Origin: Acidimicrobilacustris europaeus
GTDB taxonomy: Bacteria; Actinomycetota; Acidimicrobiia; Acidimicrobiales; Acidimicrobilacustridaceae
NCBI GenBank assembly: GCA_965194515.1
Contig: OZ239146.1
Location: 1,612,001 to 1,676,000 of the forward strand
Direction: 5' to 3'
Length of the DNA: 64,000 nt
The notes beneath the pieces are model-generated. The model had not been told where the DNA came from, ran no database searches, and saw only the letters and a list, made by a program, of their open reading frames with translations. Each line of letters opens with the position of its first letter. The stretch's first letter is position 1. The translations under genes were made by a program, and so were the position numbers. This document shows, piece by piece, positions 1 to 7,598 of the stretch.

Positions 1-228
1 TTCGTCTTCGATGCGGAAGCCAACACTGCGCTCGCCCAGTTCCTCTTCGAGGGCCTCGACCAACTCAATAAGGGCCAGGCTGTCGGCATCGAGGTCGTCG
101 GCGAAGGAATCGCCTTCGTTGATGGCGGTGGGCTCGGTCTCAAGGATGTCGGCCAACCGGTCACGGACCAGATTCAGGACGAACTCTCGGTCGATGGGGC
201 CTTGTTCGACATGGGTCTCAGCGGGCAC
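1..228 (-). CDS. acpP: Acyl carrier protein (partial, 3' end beyond window)
   Basis: This frame encodes an acyl carrier protein that carries fatty acyl intermediates on 4'-phosphopantetheine in the cytosol. The first 76 codons are present and the C-terminus lies outside the window. The attachment motif DADSL, with the modified Ser followed by an acidic helix (ALIELVEALEEELG), is visible near residues 47-65. A GTG start is chosen because GAGGAG lies about 6 nt upstream. The in-frame context lacks an ATG; the nearby ATG at 213-211 is out of frame. The N-terminal extension of about 10 residues before the first helix is slightly long for the family. It lies directly downstream of plsX on the same strand, the standard phospholipid/fatty-acid arrangement. 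Confidence 0.85.
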   Translation of the reverse strand, partial: MPAETHVEQGPIDREFVLNLVRDRLADILETEPTAINEGDSFADDLDADSLALIELVEALEEELGERSVGFRIEDE

Positions 229-339
229 AACAGTCTCCTCGGACGTCGATGGAACGGGCCGATCGTAGCGGGGTCAAACTTTGCCCGCTTGTGAAAACTG
301 CTGCTCAACGCCCTGCTGGGACGGGACCGAATCTCGAGT

Positions 340-1335
340 TCAGTCGGCGAGGCGAACGGTGGCGGCGATATGACCAACCACATTGGCGTTCACCATGTCG
401 GCGGCAACACGCACCGCGTTCACCATGGCCCGGTCCGAAGAGGAGCCGTGGCTGATGATGCACACGCCATCGACACCGAGAAGCATCGCTCCACCTGTGT
501 TCTCAGGATCAAGCGAGTCGTAAAGCGGCATGAGTGACGGCCACAGTGCAGCCGCCGCAGCACGAGCTTCGTCAGATGAATCGAAAGCGGCGAGAAGTGA
601 ATTGATGATCGACTTCAACGATCCTTCGAGAGTCTTCAACGCGACGTTGCCAGTGAAGCCATCGGTCACCACGACATCGACGTCGTCGGTCATGATGTCG
701 CGTCCTTCGACGTTTCCGATGAACTGAGCGCCGGTTTCACCGATCCACGAACCTTCCGCAAGCAACTTGTGTGTTTCCTTCACAAGCGGATTGCCCTTGG
801 TGGATTCTTCACCGATCGACAACAAACCAACGCGAGGCGACGCGATTCCGAAACGCTGTTTCGCGAACACTGCGCCCATCTGAGCGAACTGCACCAGCCA
901 GTCGGCATTGCATTCAGAGTTTGCTCCGGCGTCAAGCAGCACCGTTGGGGTGTCGGCGCCAGGAACAGGAATCGGCGTTGCAATTGCTGGCCTTTGGACG
1001 CCCTTGATGCGCCCCATCCGCAACAACGCACTTGCCATTGTGGCGCCGGTGTTTCCCGCGCTCACCATTGCCGAAGCCTTTCCATCGCGAACGGCTTCTG
1101 CAGCGCGCACGAGCGATGAATCCTTCATTTTGCGAACGCTTGATCCAGGATCGGCGTCCATCGCAATAACTTCCGATGCTTCGATGACCTCGAGGCCACC
1201 GGTGTCGCCAAGATCCGCAGCGCGCCCGACCAATACAACGGGAATACCAAGTTCATCGACGGCGCGACGCGCGCCAGCAACGATTGCGCCGGGAGCGTTG
1301 TCGCCCCCCATGGCATCGACAGCAATGGGAAGCAT
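340..1335 (-). CDS. plsX: Phosphate acyltransferase PlsX
   Basis: PlsX converts acyl-ACP and phosphate to acyl-phosphate, the first step of phospholipid synthesis in bacteria using PlsX/PlsY. The protein is 331 aa, normal for the family, and begins MLPIAVDAMGGDNAPG, the characteristic N-terminus with the DAMGGD phosphate-binding motif. Further family blocks are a VSAGNTGA motif in the first third and a DGFTGN motif in the last third. The frame stays open upstream to 1407, but the ATG at 1335 is chosen because the conserved N-terminus starts there and GAAAGGG precedes it. It follows rpmF by 16 bp and precedes acpP by about 110 bp, the conserved rpmF-plsX-acpP order. Confidence 0.95.
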   Translation of the reverse strand: MLPIAVDAMGGDNAPGAIVAGARRAVDELGIPVVLVGRAADLGDTGGLEVIEASEVIAMDADPGSSVRKMKDSSLVRAAEAVRDGKASAMVSAGNTGATMASALLRMGRIKGVQRPAIATPIPVPGADTPTVLLDAGANSECNADWLVQFAQMGAVFAKQRFGIASPRVGLLSIGEESTKGNPLVKETHKLLAEGSWIGETGAQFIGNVEGRDIMTDDVDVVVTDGFTGNVALKTLEGSLKSIINSLLAAFDSSDEARAAAAALWPSLMPLYDSLDPENTGGAMLLGVDGVCIISHGSSSDRAMVNAVRVAADMVNANVVGHIAATVRLAD

Positions 1336-1351
1336 GCGTGCCCTTTCGGGA

Positions 1352-1531
1352 TCAGTCGACGTTGAGAGCCTGGCGGCCGTTGTACCAACCGCAGTTGCCA
1401 CACACAACGTGCGGACGCTTCACGGCGCCACAACGCGGACAGGTGCTGCGAGCCGGAGTGGCGATACGCCAAGCTGAGGCACGACGGCTGCGGCTCTTGG
1501 ACTTCGAGGTCTTCTTCTTGGGTACGGCCAT
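1352..1531 (-). CDS. rpmF: 50S ribosomal protein L32
   Basis: Ribosomal protein L32 of the large subunit, 59 aa. It starts MAVPKKKTSKSKSR, the typical Lys/Ser/Arg-rich N-terminus, and carries two Cys pairs (CPRC and CGNC) at about residues 33-49 that form a zinc ribbon, so this is the zinc-binding (C+) form. The start at 1531 is set by the conserved MAVPKKK N-terminus; the open frame upstream (to 1558) is not conserved. It sits between the DUF177 gene and plsX on the same strand, a widely conserved neighbourhood. Confidence 0.95.
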   Translation of the reverse strand: MAVPKKKTSKSKSRSRRASAWRIATPARSTCPRCGAVKRPHVVCGNCGWYNGRQALNVD

Positions 1532-1606
1532 GGTCGTTCCTGATTCGGGGGGCGGCACACTGAGCCGCTCGCGGGACCGGGGGGTGCCCCGGGCAGACGG
1601 AGGACT

Positions 1607-2149
1607 CTACTCGCCGAGGTCGCCCGGTTCGAAGTCCAGTTCTGCCAGGGCTGCCCAGCGGGGGTCAGAGATGGGTCCAGAACCCTCAACTTCCTCGGAT
1701 TCCTCGCCCTCTCCCGCGACCCGGGCTGGGAACAATTCCGGGGCAGGACCTCGGCAATCTGCAGCACACAGCGGGGCGAGGGGCAGTGCCAAGAGCACCG
1801 CATCTCGCACCATTGCCTCGAGATTCACGATGTCGTCGGCCATGGCGTAGGTCTCGCCCTCAACGGGGCGAGGTTCGAAGATTTCCCGGATCTGAGCTAC
1901 CGATCGACCTTCGACGGGCTGCAGGCAGCGTCGACATTCACCCACCCACGGGGTCGTGATGCTGCCCGTCGCAACGAGTCCATTACTAAGGGTCTCAAGT
2001 TCAAGATCAAGATCGATCGTCGCGCCTTCCGGCACCGTGGCCGAGGTGATCGCTAAACCAGGGAGCTCGACCGATTCAGTGAACTGACGCCGTGCTCCGG
2101 GATGTCGACGAAGGTCTGCGATCGGCACGACCAAAGGTCGGTAGGTCAT
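1607..2149 (-). CDS. DUF177/YceD family protein
   Basis: This 180-aa protein belongs to the YceD (DUF177) family, which is linked to large-subunit rRNA accumulation in other organisms and nearly always precedes rpmF. Visible family features are the ECRRC motif near residue 72, a second Cys pair (LCAADC) near residue 128, and the C-terminal DPRWAAL motif near residue 162. A Glu/Gly-rich insertion separates the last two. It begins 3 bp after the stop of the SepIVA-like gene, so the two are probably translationally linked. The precise molecular role of the family is not settled. Confidence 0.85.
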   Translation of the reverse strand: MTYRPLVVPIADLRRHPGARRQFTESVELPGLAITSATVPEGATIDLDLELETLSNGLVATGSITTPWVGECRRCLQPVEGRSVAQIREIFEPRPVEGETYAMADDIVNLEAMVRDAVLLALPLAPLCAADCRGPAPELFPARVAGEGEESEEVEGSGPISDPRWAALAELDFEPGDLGE

Positions 2150-2152
2150 CGA

Positions 2153-3043
2153 TTACGCGAGATCCTGATCGAAGAAGTTCGAAGCGGCGTCGCGAATCGT
2201 CTGAGTTGGATGGTTCGAAGATGGGGGTGGCGGAAGGTCGGAGTAGCGATCCTCGACCACGGTAAGACGCGGACGATCGTCGTAGACGTCGTAGTCGTCG
2301 TCGAACGGAAGTGCTCCGTCGTCCCAAGAGTCGGAGTTGACCATGCCCTCGGCGTCGTACAAGGCGGGCGCATCATCAAGTTGCGAAAGTTCGTCGTAGA
2401 CCGAAGGTTGCGAGGGCGGTGCGGAAAAGTCTTGACCTTGCTCGTCGTAGATTTCCTGTTCGGAGGCACCTTCGACGCCGTGTTCGGCAGCAGCCGCTGC
2501 TTCGGCAAGAAGATTGGTGCCCTGCAACTTCGCTCGGCCAGCGCCAACGAGTTTCTGCGTACGTTCCAGCACGATTTCGAAACTGGCGAGTTTCTGATCA
2601 CAGAAGTCCTCGACCTCGTGACGCAATCGACGAGCATCTGCTTGGGCAGCATCGACGATGTCGTACGCCCGTTGTTCGGCGGCTTTCACGACCTCGGTGC
2701 GCTGCACCATACGTTCGGCTCGGGTACGCGCTTGTTCGATGACGTCGTCGGCTTCGTGGCGCGTTCGAGCAAGGAATTCTTCGCGTTCCTTGAGCAACCA
2801 ACGAGCAGCACGGAGTTCCTCGGGCAAGGATTCGAGCGCTTCATCGAGAAGAACAAGAACCTCGTCCTTCACGATCATCGATGAAGCAGACAACGGCACA
2901 TCACGCGCGTTCTCGATCAGGTCGCGCAGCGTGAGCAGCAGGTCTTCGGTCTCGGCCGGGTGGTACTGCGCGCCGACCGATGGCGGAGTGAGATCGATCT
3001 CGATGTCGTGATCGTCGAATGAGGGATTGTCGTACTGGCTCAC
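2153..3043 (-). CDS. SepIVA/DivIVA-like coiled-coil protein
   Basis: A 296-aa acidic, largely helical protein. Residues about 30-185 form a long charged heptad-like coiled coil (for example AARWLLKEREEFLARTRHEA and the following Arg/Glu/Ala-rich stretch), as in DivIVA and ATP-synthase b-subunit-like proteins. The C-terminal 100 residues are low-complexity, Asp/Tyr/Pro-rich and probably disordered. In Mycobacterium the coiled-coil septal factor SepIVA is encoded next to the DUF177 gene, and this gene has the same position between coaD and DUF177, so a role in septum or cell-wall placement is inferred. It overlaps coaD by 4 bp. The assignment rests on synteny and architecture rather than a diagnostic motif. 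Confidence 0.65.
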   Translation of the reverse strand: MSQYDNPSFDDHDIEIDLTPPSVGAQYHPAETEDLLLTLRDLIENARDVPLSASSMIVKDEVLVLLDEALESLPEELRAARWLLKEREEFLARTRHEADDVIEQARTRAERMVQRTEVVKAAEQRAYDIVDAAQADARRLRHEVEDFCDQKLASFEIVLERTQKLVGAGRAKLQGTNLLAEAAAAAEHGVEGASEQEIYDEQGQDFSAPPSQPSVYDELSQLDDAPALYDAEGMVNSDSWDDGALPFDDDYDVYDDRPRLTVVEDRYSDLPPPPSSNHPTQTIRDAASNFFDQDLA

Positions 3044-3519
3044 GATCCGTACTTCTCCTGAAGTCGTTTGGCAACGGCCGGTGGCACCATGGGTGTCACG
3101 TCGCCGCCGAAGCGGGTGATCTCTCGAAGCAACTTCGACGCAAGGAACGAGTTCCCTGAGGCCGAAGGGATGAACAACGTGTCCACGCCTGAAATTTTCT
3201 GATTCATCTGCGCCATCTGCAGTTCGCTCTCAAAGTCGGAGACAGCACGCAGACCCTTCACGATGAAGTCGGCGTCCATTTCCTTTGCGAGATCGACAAC
3301 GAGCGATGCGAACATCGTGACCTTGACATTAGGAAGGTGTGCGACTGATTCCTCGAGCATCTCTCGACGCTCATCGAGCGAGAACAATGGCTCGCCCTTC
3401 TGAGGGTTACGCATGGCAGCAACGATGACCTCGTCGAACAGACGCGACGCAGTCGCGATGATCTCAAGGTGACCGTTATGGATCGGGTCGAACGATCCCG
3501 GGTAAAGCACTCGGGTCAC
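3040..3519 (-). CDS. coaD: Phosphopantetheine adenylyltransferase
   Basis: CoaD adenylates 4'-phosphopantetheine to dephospho-CoA, the penultimate step of CoA synthesis. The protein is 159 aa, as expected. It has the nucleotidyltransferase motif GSFDPIHNGH at residues 8-17 with the HxGH pair, the FIVKGLRAVSDFESELQM block near residue 84 that lines the active site, and a C-terminal SGNSFLASKLLRE segment. It overlaps rsmD upstream by 4 bp and the SepIVA-like gene downstream by 4 bp, so all three are likely cotranscribed and translationally coupled. The rsmD-coaD pair is conserved across bacteria. Confidence 0.95.
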   Translation of the reverse strand: MTRVLYPGSFDPIHNGHLEIIATASRLFDEVIVAAMRNPQKGEPLFSLDERREMLEESVAHLPNVKVTMFASLVVDLAKEMDADFIVKGLRAVSDFESELQMAQMNQKISGVDTLFIPSASGNSFLASKLLREITRFGGDVTPMVPPAVAKRLQEKYGS

Positions 3520-4085
3520 GGAGACTCCGGACTGTCGGGGGGCAGTAGGACGCTTACGAGCGTACCCCCGTACCTCTTCTCCCTACGTGCATCCCATCCA
3601 GTCGGAAGCGTGATCTCTCGCGCTGATTCGGCAACAACGACACCGCCTGCAGCGATGTAACTCACAAGGTCAAGGACTTCAGACCACAGTTCGTCATCGG
3701 CCACGTAGGGCGGATCGATCAGCACGAGATCAAACAAAGGGAGTGACGAGCTTTTTGCTGCGTCTCTCAACCACCCCATTGCGTCTTGGGCCACAACTGT
3801 GGCTTGACCAAGAAATCCCGTTGTTTCAAGGTTGGTGCTGATGGCTTTGCGGGCGTCACGGCCATGGTCAACGAATACGCACGAGGCCGCCCCGCGAGAC
3901 AGAGCTTCAATTCCCAGGGCACCAGAGCCGGCAAACAGATCGAGCACCCGTGCGTCGTCGACTGCATCAAGACTGACGAGCGAGTTGAACATCGACTCTC
4001 GAACGCGATCAAGGGTAGGACGGGTATCGCTCCCTTCAGGAGCCACCAATCTGCGTCCTCTTGCTTGGCCGGCAACAACCCTCAT
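3516..4085 (-). CDS. rsmD: 16S rRNA (guanine966-N2)-methyltransferase
   Basis: RsmD methylates G966 of 16S rRNA using S-adenosylmethionine. The 189-aa protein starts MRVVAGQARGRRL, the usual N-terminus, followed by a DTRPTLDRVRESMFNSL block, the SAM-binding DLFAGSGALGIEAL motif (about residues 52-65) and the catalytic DPPY motif (about residue 127). The ATG at 4085 is preferred over upstream codons because of this conserved start and because a TACGGT hexamer lies 7 nt upstream (4098-4093), consistent with a leaderless transcript. It leads the coaD operon and is divergent from the zinc-ribbon gene at 4109. Confidence 0.93.
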   Translation of the reverse strand: MRVVAGQARGRRLVAPEGSDTRPTLDRVRESMFNSLVSLDAVDDARVLDLFAGSGALGIEALSRGAASCVFVDHGRDARKAISTNLETTGFLGQATVVAQDAMGWLRDAAKSSSLPLFDLVLIDPPYVADDELWSEVLDLVSYIAAGGVVVAESAREITLPTGWDARREKRYGGTLVSVLLPPDSPESP

Positions 4086-4092
4086 GCCGGCG

Positions 4093-4102
4093 ACCGTACC
4101 CT
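4093..4102. promoter_or_regulatory. Overlapping divergent -10 elements
   Basis: On the minus strand TACGGT (4098-4093) lies 7 nt upstream of the rsmD ATG. On the plus strand TACCCT (4097-4102) lies 6 nt upstream of the ATG at 4109. The two hexamers share the base pairs 4097-4098, so one short symmetric patch could drive leaderless transcription both ways. No clear -35 element was seen for either. Confidence 0.5.
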
Positions 4103-4108
4103 GTGACG

Positions 4109-4285
4109 ATGGATGCCGAACTCGGAATGACCTGCGTCGACTGCGGAGGCACCCTTCACCCGTTGTCCTACCCACCCGAGGACGGCTGGGAACCAGGCGA
4201 TGTTGTGGCCTATCGCTGCCCCGATTGCAACGAACGATTCGACATCGTCCTTGGCGATCCGTCGGACGACGACGACCGTTACTGA
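4109..4285 (+). CDS. Small zinc-ribbon protein
   Basis: A 58-aa acidic protein with two Cys pairs, CVDC (residues 8-11) and CPDC (residues 34-37), spaced like a zinc ribbon, and a C-terminal run of Asp. No function is recognised; such proteins are common beside housekeeping genes in actinobacteria. The ATG at 4109 is chosen because TACCCT precedes it by 6 nt. A GTG two codons earlier (4103) is also possible. It is divergent from rsmD and 14 bp upstream of the SnoaL-like gene, which it may be cotranscribed with. Confidence 0.65.
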   Translation: MDAELGMTCVDCGGTLHPLSYPPEDGWEPGDVVAYRCPDCNERFDIVLGDPSDDDDRY

Positions 4286-4299
4286 CACGAGGTCACACC

Positions 4300-4734
4300 A
4301 TGGGTATCGACGCTGACGTTCACAATCTTGTTGGCCGCTATTGCGATGCAGTGCTTCGCGTCGACGTCGCGGAGTTTTCCGACACGTGGGCCGACGACGC
4401 CCGTTGGCTGATTCCCGGCGACGGCATCATCGAAGGCCGCGCCAGTATTTCGGCGACGTTCGAAAAGATTCGACCGACATACAAACAATGTGTGCAAGAA
4501 GTTCTCAATGGAACGATTTCGTATGTCGACGGCGACAACGCAAGCGCTCGTTGGCAGATCCGCGAACTCCAGTGGCGCAACGACGGAACAGTCAGCGAAC
4601 TCATCGGTGTGTACCACGACGTCATGACCCGCGACCTCGACGGCGTTCTGCGATTCACTCAACGCGACTTTGAGTTGATCTACAGCGGTCCGATTGACGG
4701 AAGCGGAACGTTGCGACCACCGCGTTCGTTGTAG
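4300..4734 (+). CDS. SnoaL-like (NTF2 fold) protein
   Basis: A 144-aa protein of the SnoaL/NTF2-like superfamily: an N-terminal helix (DVHNLVGRYCDAVLRVD), the conserved DTWADDARWLIPG segment at about residues 25-40, EGRASISATFEKI near residue 48, and a final strand RFTQRDFELIYSG. Members include isomerases, dehydratase-like enzymes and non-enzymatic ligand binders, so no substrate can be given. The ATG at 4300 has GAGGTC about 7 nt upstream. The upstream reading frame is open through the preceding gene but is not conserved. It ends 18 bp before the convergent hydrolase gene. Confidence 0.7.
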   Translation: MGIDADVHNLVGRYCDAVLRVDVAEFSDTWADDARWLIPGDGIIEGRASISATFEKIRPTYKQCVQEVLNGTISYVDGDNASARWQIRELQWRNDGTVSELIGVYHDVMTRDLDGVLRFTQRDFELIYSGPIDGSGTLRPPRSL

Positions 4735-4752
4735 GCCAACGACGTCAAGCGG

Positions 4753-5418
4753 TCATTCAAGAAGTGCAACGAGGATGTCGGCCAGCTCGGCAGGCCGAGC
4801 AACCATCGGCGAATGATCGCCGGGCATCTCAACAACATCGGCACCCATACGTTCAGCAACTGCGCGCTGGCCGTCGACGAGAAGAATCGGATCGTCGGTG
4901 CACACGACATAGGTACTTGGCGTTGAACGCCACGCCGCCTTTTCGACAATGACAGCGCCACCCGTATTCCCCGAGCGGAGTTTCGTTGCCCAGCGCGCTG
5001 CCTCGGTCGGATCGATGTCGGGGTAGAAAACCTTTGCTGCAAATTCTGGGTCGATAAACGGCAGTCCGTCGTCGTCAACACGCATGGTGGTGAGGAATTG
5101 CTCACCGATTGTCATTGGACCACCGCTGCCCAACTCGCCCGCATCGGGGCCGAGTGCAGTGAGATACACCAACCGTTCAACCGACGGGTGATTTCCCGCA
5201 ACCGTGACGACTGCGCCACCGTACGAATGACCAAGAAGGATGACGGGACCGTCGATGGTGTCAAGAACCGCGGTTACCGCCGCTGCATCTTCAGTGAGGT
5301 CGGTAAGTGGAAGATCGACAAGAGCAGTAGTGACCCCACGCGCCTCGAGTTCGGCGACCAGCGGCTCGAAGCACCAACTGCCATGAAATGCACCGTGGGT
5401 AAGAACGATTGTTGTCAT
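4753..5418 (-). CDS. Alpha/beta hydrolase (esterase-like)
   Basis: A 221-aa alpha/beta hydrolase. It begins with the HGAFHGSWCF oxyanion-hole region (residues 8-17), has the nucleophile elbow GHSYGG at about residue 64 with Ser as nucleophile, a likely Asp acid in CTDDP near residue 169, and the catalytic His in GDHSPM near residue 200. Its size and HGAFHG motif fit the small plant-hydroxynitrile-lyase/salicylate-esterase-like branch; the substrate is unknown. A TAATGT hexamer (5430-5425) lies 6 nt upstream of the ATG, suggesting a leaderless transcript. It is downstream of and on the same strand as recG, with a 23-bp gap. Confidence 0.8.
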   Translation of the reverse strand: MTTIVLTHGAFHGSWCFEPLVAELEARGVTTALVDLPLTDLTEDAAAVTAVLDTIDGPVILLGHSYGGAVVTVAGNHPSVERLVYLTALGPDAGELGSGGPMTIGEQFLTTMRVDDDGLPFIDPEFAAKVFYPDIDPTEAARWATKLRSGNTGGAVIVEKAAWRSTPSTYVVCTDDPILLVDGQRAVAERMGADVVEMPGDHSPMVARPAELADILVALLE

Positions 5419-5441
5419 GGCCGCACATTAGAGCCGAGCGA

Positions 5442-7598
5442 TCAACTTTTCATGAGGAAGTCGATGTCGTCAGCCTTGAGGAAGAGATCCACTTCTTCGG
5501 CCAACAGTTCGTGCTTCACAAGTTCGGGATCGGCATCGAGAATCTCAATCGCGATTTCCCGAGCTGTCACCACCCACTCGCGATCTCGACGAAGCGATGC
5601 CAGCTTCAGGTCGTTCTGGCCTTTCTGCCGCTCCCCCATGATCGTTCCTTCGCCACGAAGATCGAGATCAACTTCAGCGAGTTCGAAACCATCGGTGCTT
5701 CGAACAAGCGCTTCGAGTCGTGCTTCACCATCAGGAGTTTTCGATTCCCCCACCAGCCAGCAAAACGACTTCGCTGCCCCTCGTCCGACACGACCACGCA
5801 ACTGATGCAACTGGGCGATACCAAAGCGCGTGGCATCAAGAATGACCATGACGCTGGCGTTGGGCACATCCACGCCAACTTCAATAACCGTCGTTGAAAC
5901 GAGTGCATCGAGTTCACCGGCGCGGAACTGCGTCATCACGGCGTCCTTCTCGTCGGATTTCAGTCGGCCATGCAAGAGGCCCACCCGCAGCCCGGAAAGT
6001 TCTCCGTGGCTCAGTTCTTCATACATTTCTTGAGCAGACCGAACTTCGAGTTTTTCACTTTCTTCGATCAACGGACACACCACGTAGACCTGGCGACCAG
6101 CAGCGATTTCATCGCGGACCTGCTGCCACACCTCGACTTCGTCCATGTCGTTCTGTGCCCAACGCGTAACGATCGGCGTACGGCCTGGAGGAAGTTCGTC
6201 GAGAACTGAAACATCGAGGTCGCCGTAGACCGTCATTGCTGCGGTGCGCGGAATCGGTGTTGCGGTCATCACCAACACATCAGGCATGGCGTCGCCTGCG
6301 CCCTTGTCGCGCAATGCCGCTCGTTGTTCAACACCAAAGCGATGCTGTTCATCGATCACCACAACGCCAAGCGACTTGAACTCAATGCCCTCAGAGATCA
6401 ATGAATGCGTGCCGATCACGATGTCGAGATTTCCCGCCGCCATGTCTTCGAGAATCTTGCGACGATCGGGCGCCGAAATTCGATTCGTGAGCAATGCAAC
6501 TCGCAACGAACGATCCATTCCCGCTCCGCCGAACAAATTGCCTTCGTCAGTATCGGGAACCGTGAATCCTTCAAGAAGATGTTTGATGCCTAGGTGATGC
6601 TGTTCGGCCAGAACTTCGGTCGGTGCCATCAGCGCGGCCTGATGACCACCCTGCACCGCAACCAACATTGCACTCACCGCAACAACGGTCTTTCCCGCAC
6701 CAACGTCACCCTGCAACAAACGATGCATGGGGTGACCTTTGGCGAGGTCTTCGTTGATCTCGCCAATCGTTCGAGCCTGCGCTCCCGTCAGCTCATACGG
6801 AAGCACATCGTGAAAACGCTTCACTAGCGGCCCGCCGCCGTCGCCGACCGCATGTGCAATGCCCACTGCAGTGCGTTCGAGTTCTCGTTTGCGCCGGACC
6901 AGTTCCACCTGCACGCGCAACAACTCGTCGAACACCAGTCGCTTTCGGGCAGCAGCCGATTCCGCCATTGATTCGGGCATATGGATGGCACGAAACGCTT
7001 CAGTCCTTGCAACGAGATCAAGCCGGTCGAGCAAGGATTCATCTAGCGGCTCGGCGAAGTCGCCGGCGCGGCGCAATGTCTCTTCACAAAAACGAGCGAT
7101 ATCCCACGACGCGATTCCTGCTTTCTCGGACTGACCGTAGACAGGGAGGATGCGGCCAGTCCGGTTGCCGATGAGATCGACAACCGGATTCGTCATCTTG
7201 CGCTTTCCGCCGTAGAGCTCGAGCTTTCCGAAGAAGACTGCGTCAAGCCCCGGTTGTAATTGTTTCTCGCGAAATGGTTGTCCAAAGAACGTGACATCCA
7301 TCGACGCAGTGCCGTCGGTGACGGTCACAATGACCATCGACTTGCCCTTACCAGTGCGACGCTGCGTCGAACGCTTCACGTTGACCAGAATCGCTGCTTC
7401 TTCGCCCACTTCAAGATCGGCGATCTTCGCTTCTTTCGTCCGATCGATATAGCGGCGTGGGTAATGCATCAGTACATCGAGTACCGAACGAATACCCATC
7501 TTTTCGAGCGAGGCCGCCTTTGTCGCGCCAATACCTTTGAGCTCGCTTGCCGGCAGGTTGGCGAGTTGTGCCAACCGACGTCCCACGATCTCGCTCAC
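5442..7598 (-). CDS. recG: ATP-dependent DNA helicase RecG
   Basis: RecG remodels stalled replication forks and Holliday junctions. The 718-aa protein shows the usual order: an N-terminal GIGATKAASLEKMGI helix-hairpin region (about residues 22-36), an OB-fold wedge domain, Walker A GDVGAGKT near residue 293, the DEQHRFG box near residue 415, TATPIPRT motif III, and the C-terminal LRGRVGRG helicase motif VI. The start overlaps the end of the DAK2 gene by 4 bp, so the two are translationally coupled; this DAK2-recG order is conserved in actinobacteria and firmicutes. Confidence 0.95.
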   Translation of the reverse strand: MSEIVGRRLAQLANLPASELKGIGATKAASLEKMGIRSVLDVLMHYPRRYIDRTKEAKIADLEVGEEAAILVNVKRSTQRRTGKGKSMVIVTVTDGTASMDVTFFGQPFREKQLQPGLDAVFFGKLELYGGKRKMTNPVVDLIGNRTGRILPVYGQSEKAGIASWDIARFCEETLRRAGDFAEPLDESLLDRLDLVARTEAFRAIHMPESMAESAAARKRLVFDELLRVQVELVRRKRELERTAVGIAHAVGDGGGPLVKRFHDVLPYELTGAQARTIGEINEDLAKGHPMHRLLQGDVGAGKTVVAVSAMLVAVQGGHQAALMAPTEVLAEQHHLGIKHLLEGFTVPDTDEGNLFGGAGMDRSLRVALLTNRISAPDRRKILEDMAAGNLDIVIGTHSLISEGIEFKSLGVVVIDEQHRFGVEQRAALRDKGAGDAMPDVLVMTATPIPRTAAMTVYGDLDVSVLDELPPGRTPIVTRWAQNDMDEVEVWQQVRDEIAAGRQVYVVCPLIEESEKLEVRSAQEMYEELSHGELSGLRVGLLHGRLKSDEKDAVMTQFRAGELDALVSTTVIEVGVDVPNASVMVILDATRFGIAQLHQLRGRVGRGAAKSFCWLVGESKTPDGEARLEALVRSTDGFELAEVDLDLRGEGTIMGERQKGQNDLKLASLRRDREWVVTAREIAIEILDADPELVKHELLAEEVDLFLKADDIDFLMKS

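Noticed and set aside
2102..2884. Long plus-strand reading frame antisense to the SepIVA-like and DUF177 genes
   Set aside because: It lies opposite genes with clear conserved features; its composition follows the complement of the coding strand and it shows no motif.
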